DNA of 64,000 nucleotides, from the NCBI RefSeq assembly GCF_030269925.1, contig NC_085130.1, positions 260,501-324,500 on the forward strand, in the 5' to 3' direction. Within the stretch, counting starts at the first letter, position 1. The number at the start of each line of letters is the position of its first letter. The stretch comes from Bombyx mori (Eukaryota; Arthropoda; Insecta; Lepidoptera; Bombycidae). Below, one piece after another: positions 8,563-19,400 of this stretch. The position numbers and the translations under genes were made by a program. The notes beneath the pieces were generated by a model. That model searched no databases. It saw only the letters and a program-made list of their open reading frames with translations, and was not told where the DNA came from.

Positions 8563-11500
8563 CTACAGGGGCCGGGACGTACGGGCGTATTCCCGCCTCC
8601 GGCCCCCGGCTCGACGGCGACGGATCGGTGCGGAAAGGGAAGAGCTCTCCCTCTCTCGCTCCGCCGCCTCCTTCTGCGATATGGTGGACTCGCAGAAGTC
8701 GAGCATCGCCTTCCAGGACGCGTCGCTGCCGAGCATCGTAGCCACGACGCGCGGCAGCGAGAGGTCCTCTCCAATGACCGCGACGAGGGCGGCGCGTTGC
8801 TCGTCGAATCCAGAGCAACGCGCCAGCGTGTGTTCCGCTGTGTCTTCCTCGTCGCGGTCCGCGCAGTGGTGGCACTGCGCCGTCGGTTCCCTTCCGGCTA
8901 TCTTGTGCAAGTACCGGCCGAAACAACCATGGCCGGTAAGCATCTGCGTTAGCCGGAAGGTGAGGCATCCGCGGTCGCGGCCCACCCAGTCCGCGAGAAC
9001 CGGGCGGACCGCCTCGACGGTTCGGAGGCCGGCCGACGGGTCCGCCAAGCGGCGAGACCACGCCTCCAGCACGGACCGCCGAGAGTGGAGCCTCCGCGCT
9101 CGAACTACACCTTCGCCGGGGCGCCCTTCCCCCCTAGAGCGGAGGTCGCTACGCCACCTGTAATCGGCAGCGAGCGCCTCCGCCTCCAGGTCCCAGGGTG
9201 GCGCCCCGGCGAGCAAGCACGCCGCCTCGAAGGAGACGGTGCGGTATCCTCGGATCGCCCTGACCGCGATCGCACGCTGCGGACGTCGCAGAGCCGCGAC
9301 GTTCTTGCGGGTCAGGGCGCGGCACCATACGGGAGCCCCGTATAGTGCCATCGACCGCACCACCCCCATGTAGAGGCGGCGCGCCACCTGATCGGGACCC
9401 CCGACGTTTGGAAGCAGCCGGCTCAGAGAGCCGGCCGTCGCCATCAGTCGAGGGCCCAACTTCTCAAAGTGAGCGCGGAAGTTCCACCGACTATCCAGTT
9501 CGAGGCCGAGGTACCGAAGACCGGTCACCCCAACCCCGACGCGGACGCCTCCGATCACGAGGTGGGCACCCACAGGCGGCGCTCGTCCCGGCCCGTGAAA
9601 AAGCAGGGCCTGGGTTTTATCGAGCGCCACCTCGAGCCCCAACCGTCGGATCCTAGTGACGACGTGTGCCACGCCTGCGCACGCCAGACGGGCAGACTCC
9701 CGGTAGTCCCTCCCCGGAGCCACGACCAACGTGTCGTCGGCGTAACATATTACGCTCAGCCCGGGGAGGGGACCCCGAATGACGCCCCGCAGGACCCAGT
9801 CGTAGCCGATGTTCCACAGCAGGGGGCCCAGGACAGACCCCTGCGGAACACCGCGCTCGACGGGGAAGCGGTACATCGTCCCACCGTGTCCGATGCACTG
9901 GATCGACCTGCCCTCGAGGTAGGAGCCAATCAGTCGGCGGAGGTATGCGGGGACGCCGTGATACTCCAGCGCCCCCGCAATCACCGACCAGGGCAGGGTG
10001 TTGAAGGCGTTCCTTACATCTAAGGATAGCGCCATCGCCACCCCGCCCCGGGATACGGCTTCGTCGGAGAGGGCCCGCACGCGCAGAATTGCGTCGATAG
10101 TCGAGCGGCCCTCTCTGAAGCCGTATTGCTCCGCCGAAAGATCGGGACCCGTCTCGGTCAGGTGCCGGACGATGCGGGCCGCGACGATCCTCTCGAGCAT
10201 CTTGCCCGCTTCGTCCAGCAACACGATGGGGCGATAGCCCGCGGGTGAGTCCGCGGGGCGCCCGTCCTTCCGCAGAAGGACCAGTCTGCCCGTCTTCCAT
10301 TTCGACGGGAACCGTCCCGACTCGAGGCACGCTTCGAAAAGCCCCCCGAGCCGGTCCCCTAGGGCCTCGAAGGCCAAGCTCCAGACCCGGCCGTGAACGC
10401 CGTCAGGGCCGGGGGCCGTGTCCTTCGCTCTCATTTTGGACACGGCCGCATGGATCTCCGCCCCCGTGATAGGGGGAGGGGGCTCCTCGGCAGCGGGAAC
10501 GCTGGGGCGACGCGGAGGCGTGCCCCACGTGGCGTCCATCTGGGGGGGCTCAAAGTCTCCCCCCGCTGCTGGCGGGAAAAGCGCGGAAACTATTTCCCGC
10601 AGCTGCCGAGGCTGGAGCCGCTCGGTCACCGGGAGCGCCCACGGCTGCAGTTTCCTGCGAACCATCTTGTATGGGCGCCCCCAGGGATCTTCGTCGAGCG
10701 ACTCCAGGAGAGTCTTCATGCTCTGCTTCTTGGCCTCGCCGATGGCCAGCTGCAACGCCGTCTGCTTTTGACGACAGTCAGCGTGCAGCCGGGCCGCCGT
10801 CTCCGCGAACGTTGCGTCGCGACTACGGCGGCGGCGGTGGCGTGCGCTCCGGCGGCGCGCCCTCACGCACTCCTCTCGGAGTCTTGCGATCTCGGGCGAC
10901 CACCAGAATGCACCCCCACGTGGTGCTCGGGGGCCGACCCGGGGCATGGCGGCATCACAAATGTTTGCCATGGTGCCCCGGAACCAGTCGACCTCCGCAT
11001 CCACGTCCGCGAGCCGCGCGGGTTTTGGCGCCCACGCAGCAACAGCGGCCGCCTCCATCAGCAACTCCTTGTTCATTCGTTTCAAGGCCCACCTGGGGAA
11101 CGAACGGGGCGCACCTTGCGGGAGCTCTTCCTCACCGCGGGCGCCCGCGGCTGACGACGACGACAAGGAGGAGGCGGAGAGCTCGAATCGGACGTACCTG
11201 TGGTCCGAGAGCGTCTCCGCCCCCTCGAGTACGCGCCAGCCGCGGGTGCGGCGCACGGCGGACGGGGACGCGAACGTAACGTCCACGTGAGATTGCCCGT
11301 TCCACCGCACGCAAGTCGCGACCGTGCCTCTGTTTAGGAGACAGAGGCCGATCGCGATCGCCCACTCCGAAAGGGCCTCGCCTCGCGCATCCGTGCGGGG
11401 GGAACCCCAAGCCGTGCACTTGGCATTGAAGTCCCCCGCGACGATGACAGGGCGGGACCCGAGGCGGTGTAAAAGCGCCTCGAGCCCGCCCAGAAACCGT

Positions 11501-11811
11501 TCGAATTCGGCGAGGCTCCTGTTCGGAGAAAAGTACGCCCCGATCACGACGGTCCCGTCGATCCTAGCCGCGACGTACCCGGGTCCCCTGGCCACCATAT
11601 CCAAGGGGGGTAACGCCGCGGACTGTCTCAACACAATGGCCACGGAGCCGTCGACGTCCCCCATCCAGCAGTCCTGGTCGGTGGGGACGAAATACGGCTC
11701 CGCAGCGACAGCAACATCGATTGACCACTCCGCCATGGTGTGGACGAGGAGATCCTGTGCCCTGGCGGAGTGGTTCAAATTACATTGGAGGAAGCGATGG
11801 ACGCAACCCAT
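8563..11811 (-). CDS. SART-A copy 2 ORF2: endonuclease-reverse transcriptase, 1082 aa
   Basis: Same length as copy 1 ORF2 and differing from it at only a handful of residues, for example I49M, K790-region E/A and H831R-type changes. Endonuclease, RT with YADD at 690-693 and the C-terminal knuckle (C980, C983, H994, C999) are all kept. The start is fixed by the TAATG overlap with ORF1 at 11813-11809. A few substitutions and no disabling change in 3.2 kb point to recent common ancestry with copies 1 and 3. Potentially active. Confidence 0.93.
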   Translation of the reverse strand: MGCVHRFLQCNLNHSARAQDLLVHTMAEWSIDVAVAAEPYFVPTDQDCWMGDVDGSVAIVLRQSAALPPLDMVARGPGYVAARIDGTVVIGAYFSPNRSLAEFERFLGGLEALLHRLGSRPVIVAGDFNAKCTAWGSPRTDARGEALSEWAIAIGLCLLNRGTVATCVRWNGQSHVDVTFASPSAVRRTRGWRVLEGAETLSDHRYVRFELSASSLSSSSAAGARGEEELPQGAPRSFPRWALKRMNKELLMEAAAVAAWAPKPARLADVDAEVDWFRGTMANICDAAMPRVGPRAPRGGAFWWSPEIARLREECVRARRRSARHRRRRSRDATFAETAARLHADCRQKQTALQLAIGEAKKQSMKTLLESLDEDPWGRPYKMVRRKLQPWALPVTERLQPRQLREIVSALFPPAAGGDFEPPQMDATWGTPPRRPSVPAAEEPPPPITGAEIHAAVSKMRAKDTAPGPDGVHGRVWSLAFEALGDRLGGLFEACLESGRFPSKWKTGRLVLLRKDGRPADSPAGYRPIVLLDEAGKMLERIVAARIVRHLTETGPDLSAEQYGFREGRSTIDAILRVRALSDEAVSRGGVAMALSLDVRNAFNTLPWSVIAGALEYHGVPAYLRRLIGSYLEGRSIQCIGHGGTMYRFPVERGVPQGSVLGPLLWNIGYDWVLRGVIRGPLPGLSVICYADDTLVVAPGRDYRESARLACAGVAHVVTRIRRLGLEVALDKTQALLFHGPGRAPPVGAHLVIGGVRVGVGVTGLRYLGLELDSRWNFRAHFEKLGPRLMATAGSLSRLLPNVGGPDQVARRLYMGVVRSMALYGAPVWCRALTRKNVAALRRPQRAIAVRAIRGYRTVSFEAACLLAGAPPWDLEAEALAADYRWRSDLRSRGEGRPGEGVVRARRLHSRRSVLEAWSRRLADPSAGLRTVEAVRPVLADWVGRDRGCLTFRLTQMLTGHGCFGRYLHKIAGREPTAQCHHCADRDEEDTAEHTLARCSGFDEQRAALVAVIGEDLSLPRVVATMLGSDASWKAMLDFCESTISQKEAAERERESSSLSAPIRRRRAGGRRREYARTSRPL

Positions 11812-14207
11812 TACGGGGCTACGTCCATCGCTCCCTCGTCTGTCCCGCCCTGCGGCTGCTCTGGTGCCGCGGCGGGAGCTGACTCACCGGCTGCCCTTTT
11901 TGCAGCCGGCTTCTTTTTCTTTCCGCCCCTCCTCGTTTTTGTAGAGGAGGGGGCGGATTTACACGCCGGGCCCCCGGCCCGGTGGTCGGCCTTCCTTTTG
12001 GCCGCGTCGCACAAGACGCAGTGCGGCGCGGCTGTGGTACAGGAGGCTGCCTTGTGCCCCGGTTGGCCGCAGCGGAAACACAAGCCGCTGCGGTCCACGG
12101 TCGAGGGGCACTTGGCGAGGCCGTGGCCGGTGCCGAAGCACCGAAGACAACGCCACGGCCTGGCATCCTGCAGCTGCACGTGGGCCACTACCCAGCCCAC
12201 GCGCAGCCTTCCTGGGCTGTCGGAAGGCCGCCCCTGTGGAGGGGTGGCCAGGAGGGTCGCCGTTGCAATCGGGCAACGCGCCCACGCCGTCCGGGTTCCG
12301 GAATATGTCACCCGGAGCTCTCCGACTTTGACGTCGGCGAGGGCGCAGTTGCCCTGCGACGCAATGGCTGCGGCGACCTCCTCCTTTGTGGCGCACTCGT
12401 CGAGGCCCGTGATTTTAACTTCTCCCATCTTCACGGGCCGCGCGATGCGCACCATCTCGGGGTCCGGCAGAATTTCTCGAAGCCGGGCCGCCAGTTTTTC
12501 GGCCGCGGCGTTCGTGTTTTCGCCGGGGCACTCCAAAAGACGAGCCCCGTTGGCCGTCTGCCGGACCTTGACGCCACCCTCCACGCCGAGGGCGTCCACA
12601 TTTACGCCGCCGCGCGCCTGGGTCATCACGTCGTGGTACGTGATGCCCTTTTCTTTGGCGGCCGGCAGCAGCTCCAATACCACTGCAGCCGACCGCGGGG
12701 CGCGCGGCTTTCTGCGTGCTCCTCTTCTTCCTTTTTGGCCCCTCGGCTCCGCTCGACCCTCTTGGCGGGGAGCGGTGGCCGTAGGGGCGGGCTTGGGACG
12801 CGGCGCAGCAGGCGCCGCCACTTTCCTAGGCCCACGCCGCACTACCGTCGTCCAGGCCTCTTCCATATTGGCCGGGGCAGGGGGCAGTGGGCGGGGCTGG
12901 GGGGTCGGGGCCGGTTTTGCGGCGTTGACGCTCCTATTTTTCTTAGTCCGGCTCCTGCCAGGCCCCGCCTTCACAGGCTGGGTAGGGGCAGGAGCAGACG
13001 CCGGTGTCTTCGGAGGGGCGGACGTTGTTGCCCTCGCAGCAGCAATCGCGGCGGGACGTGCCGCAGGAGTTACGCCCATTTTGGTTTTGGGGCCGCCATA
13101 TGTTTTGTTGGCCCTTGATACCGCGTTAGAGCTGGCGGTCGTCTTCATGATCCTGCGGGGTGCCGGTGTTGGTGCTTCTCCCTTTCTCTCGTGAGCGAGG
13201 GGCGGTCTCGCACGCTCCACGTTCGAGCTGCGTGCCTCCTGTATTAGGAGCCGCCGCCTCAACTCCTCGGCCTCGTTGGCCTCTTCTGTCTCGAGCGGAG
13301 TAGATGCAGGGGCCGAGTTGCACTGCTTCTCGACTAAGTCGTTCACGAGCGTGCGCATCTCAGCCATGTCGACCTTCATCTGCCCGTTCTCCTGCCGAAG
13401 GCGATCGTTTTCGGCACTGATTTGGGCCAGTCGGGCGTGCAGCAGGTCCACTGTTTTTCGTAGACCCACCGTTTCATCATTCGTGGTGCGGCTTACTGCA
13501 ATTGCCATTTGCTCCTCCAGGGAGGAGGTAGCCGATTTTAGGGCCCGCACGCAGTCGCCCTTTAGGCCCTTGGCCGACTTCTTCACTACCGCAGCCACTA
13601 ATTTCTGGGCGATATCACATGTTCTGAGGGGGTCGGAGGGACCCACCTCGGTAAGGGAGCGCTCCAGATGCTCAACCTCTCCGTTTTTTATAGGTTCGTT
13701 GGCCTCACGGCGGGCGGCCCTGGTTTGCGCCGAGGAGGCAGCAGCCAGTCCGCGAGACGAACGAGTCTCTAAATCAGTGGCGGGCGACGCCGCAGCAGTC
13801 GCCGGCCCTTCCGCCAACGCCATATATTTGGCGCTGGCAGGCTCACCCTCGGACGAGTCAGACGGAGCGGAGGACGCCGGCCGTCGAGCCGACTTCCGCT
13901 TCCGCCGAGTCCGCTTTTGCGCGCTGTCTGCGAACAGCACTGGCGTCTCCCTCCCACTGGACGCGTCGCCCCTCGCGGAGCTTCGCGCCGAGTGAAGCGA
14001 GAACAGGCTGTCGCATCGTTCGAGGAGCACGGTGGGAACTCGATCCCTTACGCGACCCGTGCTGTCGCCCCCTTCATCGTGGCATTGTTTGCCCCCCCCA
14101 GAAACGGTGGGGCAGCGTGCGGCCGATTCCTCGACCGCACGGAGGGATTCTCCTCCCGCGGAGCGGGAGGTACCCTCCTGGGGTAATAATTTTTTAACAA
14201 GTGCCAT
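11811..14207 (-). CDS. SART-A copy 2 ORF1: gag-like protein, 798 aa
   Basis: Same domain order as copy 1: conserved leader, RTRRKRKSARRP basic patch, coiled-coil segment rich in Leu/Glu/Asp (about 215-330), Pro/Ala linker, conserved central block and three CCHC knuckles at 687-700, 710-723 and 730-749. The first ~430 residues are of a second type, shared almost exactly with copy 3 but only loosely with copy 1, including different coiled-coil residues and a different linker. From the SVNAAKPAPTPQPRPLP region onward it rejoins the copy 1 sequence almost without change. Confidence 0.9.
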   Translation of the reverse strand: MALVKKLLPQEGTSRSAGGESLRAVEESAARCPTVSGGGKQCHDEGGDSTGRVRDRVPTVLLERCDSLFSLHSARSSARGDASSGRETPVLFADSAQKRTRRKRKSARRPASSAPSDSSEGEPASAKYMALAEGPATAAASPATDLETRSSRGLAAASSAQTRAARREANEPIKNGEVEHLERSLTEVGPSDPLRTCDIAQKLVAAVVKKSAKGLKGDCVRALKSATSSLEEQMAIAVSRTTNDETVGLRKTVDLLHARLAQISAENDRLRQENGQMKVDMAEMRTLVNDLVEKQCNSAPASTPLETEEANEAEELRRRLLIQEARSSNVERARPPLAHERKGEAPTPAPRRIMKTTASSNAVSRANKTYGGPKTKMGVTPAARPAAIAAARATTSAPPKTPASAPAPTQPVKAGPGRSRTKKNRSVNAAKPAPTPQPRPLPPAPANMEEAWTTVVRRGPRKVAAPAAPRPKPAPTATAPRQEGRAEPRGQKGRRGARRKPRAPRSAAVVLELLPAAKEKGITYHDVMTQARGGVNVDALGVEGGVKVRQTANGARLLECPGENTNAAAEKLAARLREILPDPEMVRIARPVKMGEVKITGLDECATKEEVAAAIASQGNCALADVKVGELRVTYSGTRTAWARCPIATATLLATPPQGRPSDSPGRLRVGWVVAHVQLQDARPWRCLRCFGTGHGLAKCPSTVDRSGLCFRCGQPGHKAASCTTAAPHCVLCDAAKRKADHRAGGPACKSAPSSTKTRRGGKKKKPAAKRAAGESAPAAAPEQPQGGTDEGAMDVAP

Positions 14208-15044
14208 ATTTCATTGTTTTCCTTTTTTATTAACCAGGGGTCGGTCCCCTGGGGTCTGGTTGGTACCCTCGGGACTGGACTCCCTCCAGCCATTCATCCC
14301 ATCGCCGGGCACCAGAGCTTAGGATTGGGGCATTTTTTAAAGAGGTTTACGTCCTCGCGGCCCCGTGCCTCGCGGCAGCGGCCCCCGTCCCCCACGCGGT
14401 GAGGATTACGGGTTGGCCGGCGGCCCGCCGAGTGCAACGAGCAACACGACAGACCACCGCCCGACGCTCAAAAGAGCAACAACGACGAAGCCACGCCGGT
14501 ATACCGGTGCCCCCCTCTGGAGGGCGTGCCCCTGTAGCCGAAGCCGGGGACATGGCGACCAGCGGCCGGAAGATGCATAAGCAACGCCGGCTCACTACTC
14601 CATCAAAAGGCAGACCAAAAGTGGCCCACCGTCACCCATGGGCTACGTCCGAAACGGGTCGGACGTGACCCGAAAAACAAAAAGGGGGAAGAAAGGGGAC
14701 AAGAGAGGGAGCCCGAGCGTCTCCAGGAGGAACACCCTTCAGCGAGTGAAGGGCGTGGAGAGCCCGCAACTCCCCCTGCTGGTTTTGGTCCGCGTCATCC
14801 GATCTCTTTCGTTGCAAAGCCTAACTAGGCTACCCTACACCTACACCTAACCTACCTCCCTAACACCTAAGAATCCTTGCAACGAAAAAGATCGGACGAT
14901 ACCCCTGGGAGTGGGACTGTTCCCAGAGGATCCCGTTATCCGCCACCTACGGACGCGCCCGGTGGAAGTCCAGCAAAACTCCCCCACAGACGGAGCCCCC
15001 GGCCACGCAGAGTGCGCGCCGGGGGGCCCGCCCAGGTCCCTCGG
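14208..15044 (-). promoter_or_regulatory. SART-A copy 2 5' UTR with telomere-loop stem
   Basis: Non-coding leader of about 840 nt, nearly identical to that of copy 1. The stem arms are 14795-14819 and 14875-14899. On the sense RNA all 25 positions pair: 22 Watson-Crick and 3 G-U. On the plus strand the three G-U positions would be A-C mismatches, so the fold belongs to the sense RNA. The loop (14820-14874) is CCTA-rich. Confidence 0.6.
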
Positions 15045-15939
15045 GGACCAGAACCAGCCTGCCGGGTCGGGACGCGATACACCGTCGACCGGTCGCTCTA
15101 TTCACTCCACGGCAGCGCGCTAGAGTGCTGGTAGCGCGCCGCGCGGCCTCACCCCCTCAGGTCGCCCCTTGACCTTCACCGGGGGGAGGCCGCCACCTAC
15201 AGGGGCCGGGACGTGCGGGCGTATTCCCGCCTCCGGCCCCCGGCTCGACGGCGACGGATCGGTGCGGAAAGGGAAGAGCTCTCCCTCTCTCGCTCCGCCG
15301 CCTCCTTCTGCGAGATGGTGGACTCGCAGAAGTCGAGCATCGCCTTCCAGGACGCGTCGCTGCCGAGCATCGTAGCCACGACGCGCGGCAGCGAGAGGTC
15401 CTCTCCAATGACCGCGACGAGGGCGGCGCGTTGCTCGTCGAATCCAGAGCAACGCGCCAGCGTGTGTTCCGCTGTGTCTTCCTCGTCGCGGTCCGCGCAG
15501 TGGTGGCACTGCGCCGTCGTTTCCCTTCCGGCTATCTTAAAGAGGTACCGGCCAAAACACCCATGGCCGGTCAACATCTGCGTCAGCCGGAAGGTGAGGC
15601 ATCCGCGGTCGCGGCCCACCCAGTCCGCGAGGGCCGGACGGACCGCCTCGACGGTACGGAGGCCGGCCGACGGGTCCGCCAAGCGGCGAGACCACGCCTC
15701 CAGCACGGACCGCCGAGATTGGAGCCTCCGCGCTCGAACTACTCCTTCGCCGGGGCGCCCTTCCCCCCTAGAGCGGAGGTCGCTACGCCACCTGTAATCG
15801 GCAGCGAGCGCCTCCGCCTCCAGGTCCCAGGGTGGCGCCCCGGCGAGCAAGCACGCCGCCTCGAAGGAGACGGTGCGGTATCCTCGGATCGCCCTGACCG
15901 CGATCGCGCGCTGCGGACGTCGCAGCGCAAACCTTAACC
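15045..15939 (-). pseudogene. SART-A fragment X: ORF2 C-terminus plus part of 3' UTR
   Basis: The minus strand from 15928 to 15197 encodes the last ~240 residues of ORF2 (from the RPQRAIAV region, about residue 843, to the stop), including the C-terminal CCHC knuckle, with no internal stop. It lacks the endonuclease and RT core, so it cannot act alone. Its 3' UTR stops at 15045 at GGACCAGAACC, missing the terminal ~370 nt and any A tail, and joins directly to the 5' end of copy 2. At the other end CCTTAACC-like bases (15931-15939) separate it from the poly(T) of copy 3. Confidence 0.85.
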
Positions 15940-16473
15940 TTTTTTTTTTTTTTTTTTTTCGGGTAGAGGGCCGAACCTCCTACGAGGTCCCCGCGCAAAA
16001 GGGGCGCGCGGGGTATGTGAGACTCAACGATCTGCATGGTGTTGTGAGCAGACCGCGGGCCCAAGGATTTTAGAGCCCACCCACTAAACGACTCCTCTGC
16101 ACTCTTACACCCGACGTCCGATCCCCTCCGAGGTCAGAACCCGGATGAGGTAGGGGGGCTACCGCGGTCAACACTACAACCAGACGGCGCGGCTCACCCC
16201 AAGGACGCCCAGCCGACGGAGCCTTCGAGGCGAATCGAAGGCTCTGAAACGTCGGCCGTCTCGGTACGGCAGCCCGTCGGGCCGCCCAGACGGTGCCGCT
16301 GGTGTCCCGGAATACCCCGCTGGACCAGAACCAGCCTGCCGGGTCGGGACGCGATACACCGTCGACCGGTCGCTCTAATCACTCCACGGCAGCGCGCTAG
16401 AGTGCTGGTAGCGCGCCGCGCGGCCTCACCCCCTCAGGTCGCCCCTTGACCTTCACCGGGGGGAGGCCGCCAC

Positions 16474-19400
16474 CTACAGGGGCCGGGACGTACGGGCGTA
16501 TTCCCGCCTCCGGCCCCCGGCTCGACGGCGACGGATCGGTGCGGAAAGGGAAGAGCTCTCCCTCTCTCGCTCCGCCGCCTCCTTCTGCGATATGGTGGAC
16601 TCGCAGAAGTCGAGCATCGCCTTCCAGGACGCGTCGCTGCCGAGCATCGTAGCCACGACGCGCGGCAGCGAGAGGTCCTCTCCAATGACCGCGACGAGGG
16701 CGGCGCGTTGCTCGTCGAATCCAGAGCAACGCGCCAGCGTGTGTTCCGCTGTGTCTTCCTCGTCGCGGTCCGCGCAGTGGTGGCACTGCGCCGTCGGTTC
16801 CCTTCCGGCTATCTTGTGCAAGTACCGGCCGAAACAACCATGGCCGGTAAGCATCTGCGTTAGCCGGAAGGTGAGGCATCCGCGGTCGCGGCCCACCCAG
16901 TCCGCGAGAACCGGGCGGACCGCCTCGACGGTTCGGAGGCCGGCCGACGGGTCCGCCAAGCGGCGAGACCACGCCTCCAGCACGGACCGCCGAGATTGGA
17001 GCCTCCGCGCTCGAACTACTCCTTCGCCGGGGCGCCCTTCCCCCCTAGAGCGGAGGTCGCTACGCCACCGGTAATCGGCAGCGAGCGCCTCCGCCTCCAG
17101 GTCCCAGGGTGGCGCCCCGGCGAGCAAGCACGCCGCCTCGAAGGAGACGGTGCGGTATCCTCGGATCGCCCTGACCGCGATCGCGCGCTGCGGACGTCGC
17201 AGCGCGGCGACGTTCTGGCGGGTCAGGGCGTGGCACCATACGGGCGCGCCGTATAGTGCCATCGACCGCACCACCCCCATGTAGAGGCGGCGCGCCACCT
17301 GATCGGGACCCCCGACGTTTGGAAGGAGCCGGCTCAAAGAGCCGGCCGTTGCCATCAGCCGAGGGCCCAACTTCTCAAAGTGAGCGCGGAAGTTCCACCG
17401 ACCGTCCAGTTCGAGGCCGAGATACCGAAGACCGGTCACCCCGACCCCGACGCGGACGCCTCCGATCACGAGGTGGGCACCCACAGGCGGCGCTCGTCCC
17501 GGCCCGTGAAACATCAGGGCCTGGGTTTTGTCGAGCGCCACCTCGAGCCCCAACCGTCGGATCCTAGTGACGACGTGTGCCACGCCTGCGCACGCCAGAC
17601 GGGCAGACTCCCGGTAGTCCCTCCCCGGAGCCACGACCAACGTGTCGTCGGCGTAACAGATTACGCTCAGCCCGGGGAGGGGTCCCCGAATGACGCCCCG
17701 CAGGACCCAGTCGTAGCCGATGTTCCACAGCAGGGGGCCCAGGACGGACCCCTGCGGAACACCGCGCTCGACGGGGAAGCGGTACATCGCCCCACCGTGT
17801 CCGATGCACTGGATCGACCTGCCCTCGAGATAGGAGCCGATCAGTCGGCGGAGGTATGCGGGGACGCCGTGATACTCCAGCGCCCCCGCGATCACCGACC
17901 AGGGCAGGGTGTTGAAGGCGTTCCTTACATCTAAGGATAACGCCATCGCCACCCCGCCCCGGGATACGGCTTCATCGGAGAGGGCCCGCACGCGCAGAAT
18001 TGCGTCGATAGTCGAGCGGCCCTCTCTGAAGCCGTATTGCTCCGCCGAAAGATCGGGACCCGTCTCGGTCAGGTGCCGGACGATGCGGGCCGCGACGATC
18101 CTCTCGAGCATCTTGCCCGCTTCGTCCAGCAACACGATGGGGCGATAGCCCGCGGGTGAGTCCGCGGGGCGCCCGTCCTTCCGCAGAAGGACCAGTCTGC
18201 CCGTCTTCCATTTCGACGGGAACCGTCCCGACTCGAGGCACGCTTCGAAAAGCCCCCCGAGCCGGTCCCCTAGGGCCTCGAAGGCCAAGCTCCAGACCCG
18301 GCCGTGAACGCCGTCAGGGCCGGGGGCCGTGTCCTTCGCTCTCATTTTGGACACGGCCGCATGGATCTCCGCCCCCGTGATAGGGGGAGGGGGCTCCTCG
18401 GCAGCGGGAACGCTGGGGCGACGCGGAGGCGTGCCCCACGTGGCGTCCATCTGGGGGGGCTCAAAGTCCCCCCCCGCTGCCGGCGGGAAAAGCGCAGAAA
18501 CTATTTCCCGCAGCTGCCGAGGCTGGAGCCGCTCGGTCACCGGGAGCGCCCACGGCTGCAGTTTCCTGCGAACCATCTTGTATGGGCGCCCCCAGGGATC
18601 TTCGTCGAGCGACTCCAGGAGAGTCTTCATGCTCTGCTTCTTGGCCTCGCCGATGGCCAGCTGCAGCGCCGTCTGCTTTTGACGACAGTCAGCGTGCAGC
18701 CGGGCCGCCGTCTCCGCGAACGTAGCGTCGCGACGACGGCGGCGGCGGTGGCGTGCGCTCCGGCGGCGCGCCCTCACGCACTCCTCGCGGAGTCTTGCGA
18801 TCTCGGGCGACCACCAGAACGCACCCCCACGTGGTGCTCGGGGGCCGACCCGGGGCATGGCGGCATCACAAATGTTTGCCATGGTGCCCCGGAACCAGTC
18901 GACCTCCGCATCCACGTCCGCGAGCCGCGCGGGTTTTGGCGCCCACGCAGCAACAGCGGCCGCCTCCATCAGCAACTCCTTGTTCATTCGTTTCAAGGCC
19001 CACCTGGGGAACGAACGGGGCGCACCTTGCGGGAGCTCCTCCTCACCGCGGGCGCCCGCGGCTGACGACGACGACAAGGAGGAGGCGGAGAGCTCAAATC
19101 GGACATATCGGTGGTCCGAGAGCGTCTCCGCCCCCTCAAGTACGCGCCAGCCGCGGGTGCGGCGCACGGCGGACGGGGACGCGAACGTCACGTCCACGTG
19201 AGATTGCCCGTTCCACCGCACGCAAGTCGCGACCGTGCCTCTGTTTAGGAGACAGAGGCCGGTCGCGATCGCCCACTCCGAAAGGGCCTCGCCTCGCGCA
19301 TCCGTGCGGGGGGAACCCCAAGCCGTGCACTTGGCATTGAAGTCCCCCGCGACGATGACAGGGCGGGACCCGAGGCGGTGCAAAAGCGCCTCGAGCCCGC

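Larger units (their letters stand above)
8019..15044 (-). mobile_element. SART-family retrotransposon, copy A2 (complete)
   Basis: Complete minus-strand SART-A element: A tail of 30 nt (T8019-8048), 3' end at 8049, ORF2, ORF1, and a 5' UTR ending near 15044 with the same terminal sequence as copy 1. Both ORFs are open. The tail abuts fragment Y and the 5' end abuts fragment X, with no telomere repeat at either side. Confidence 0.9.
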
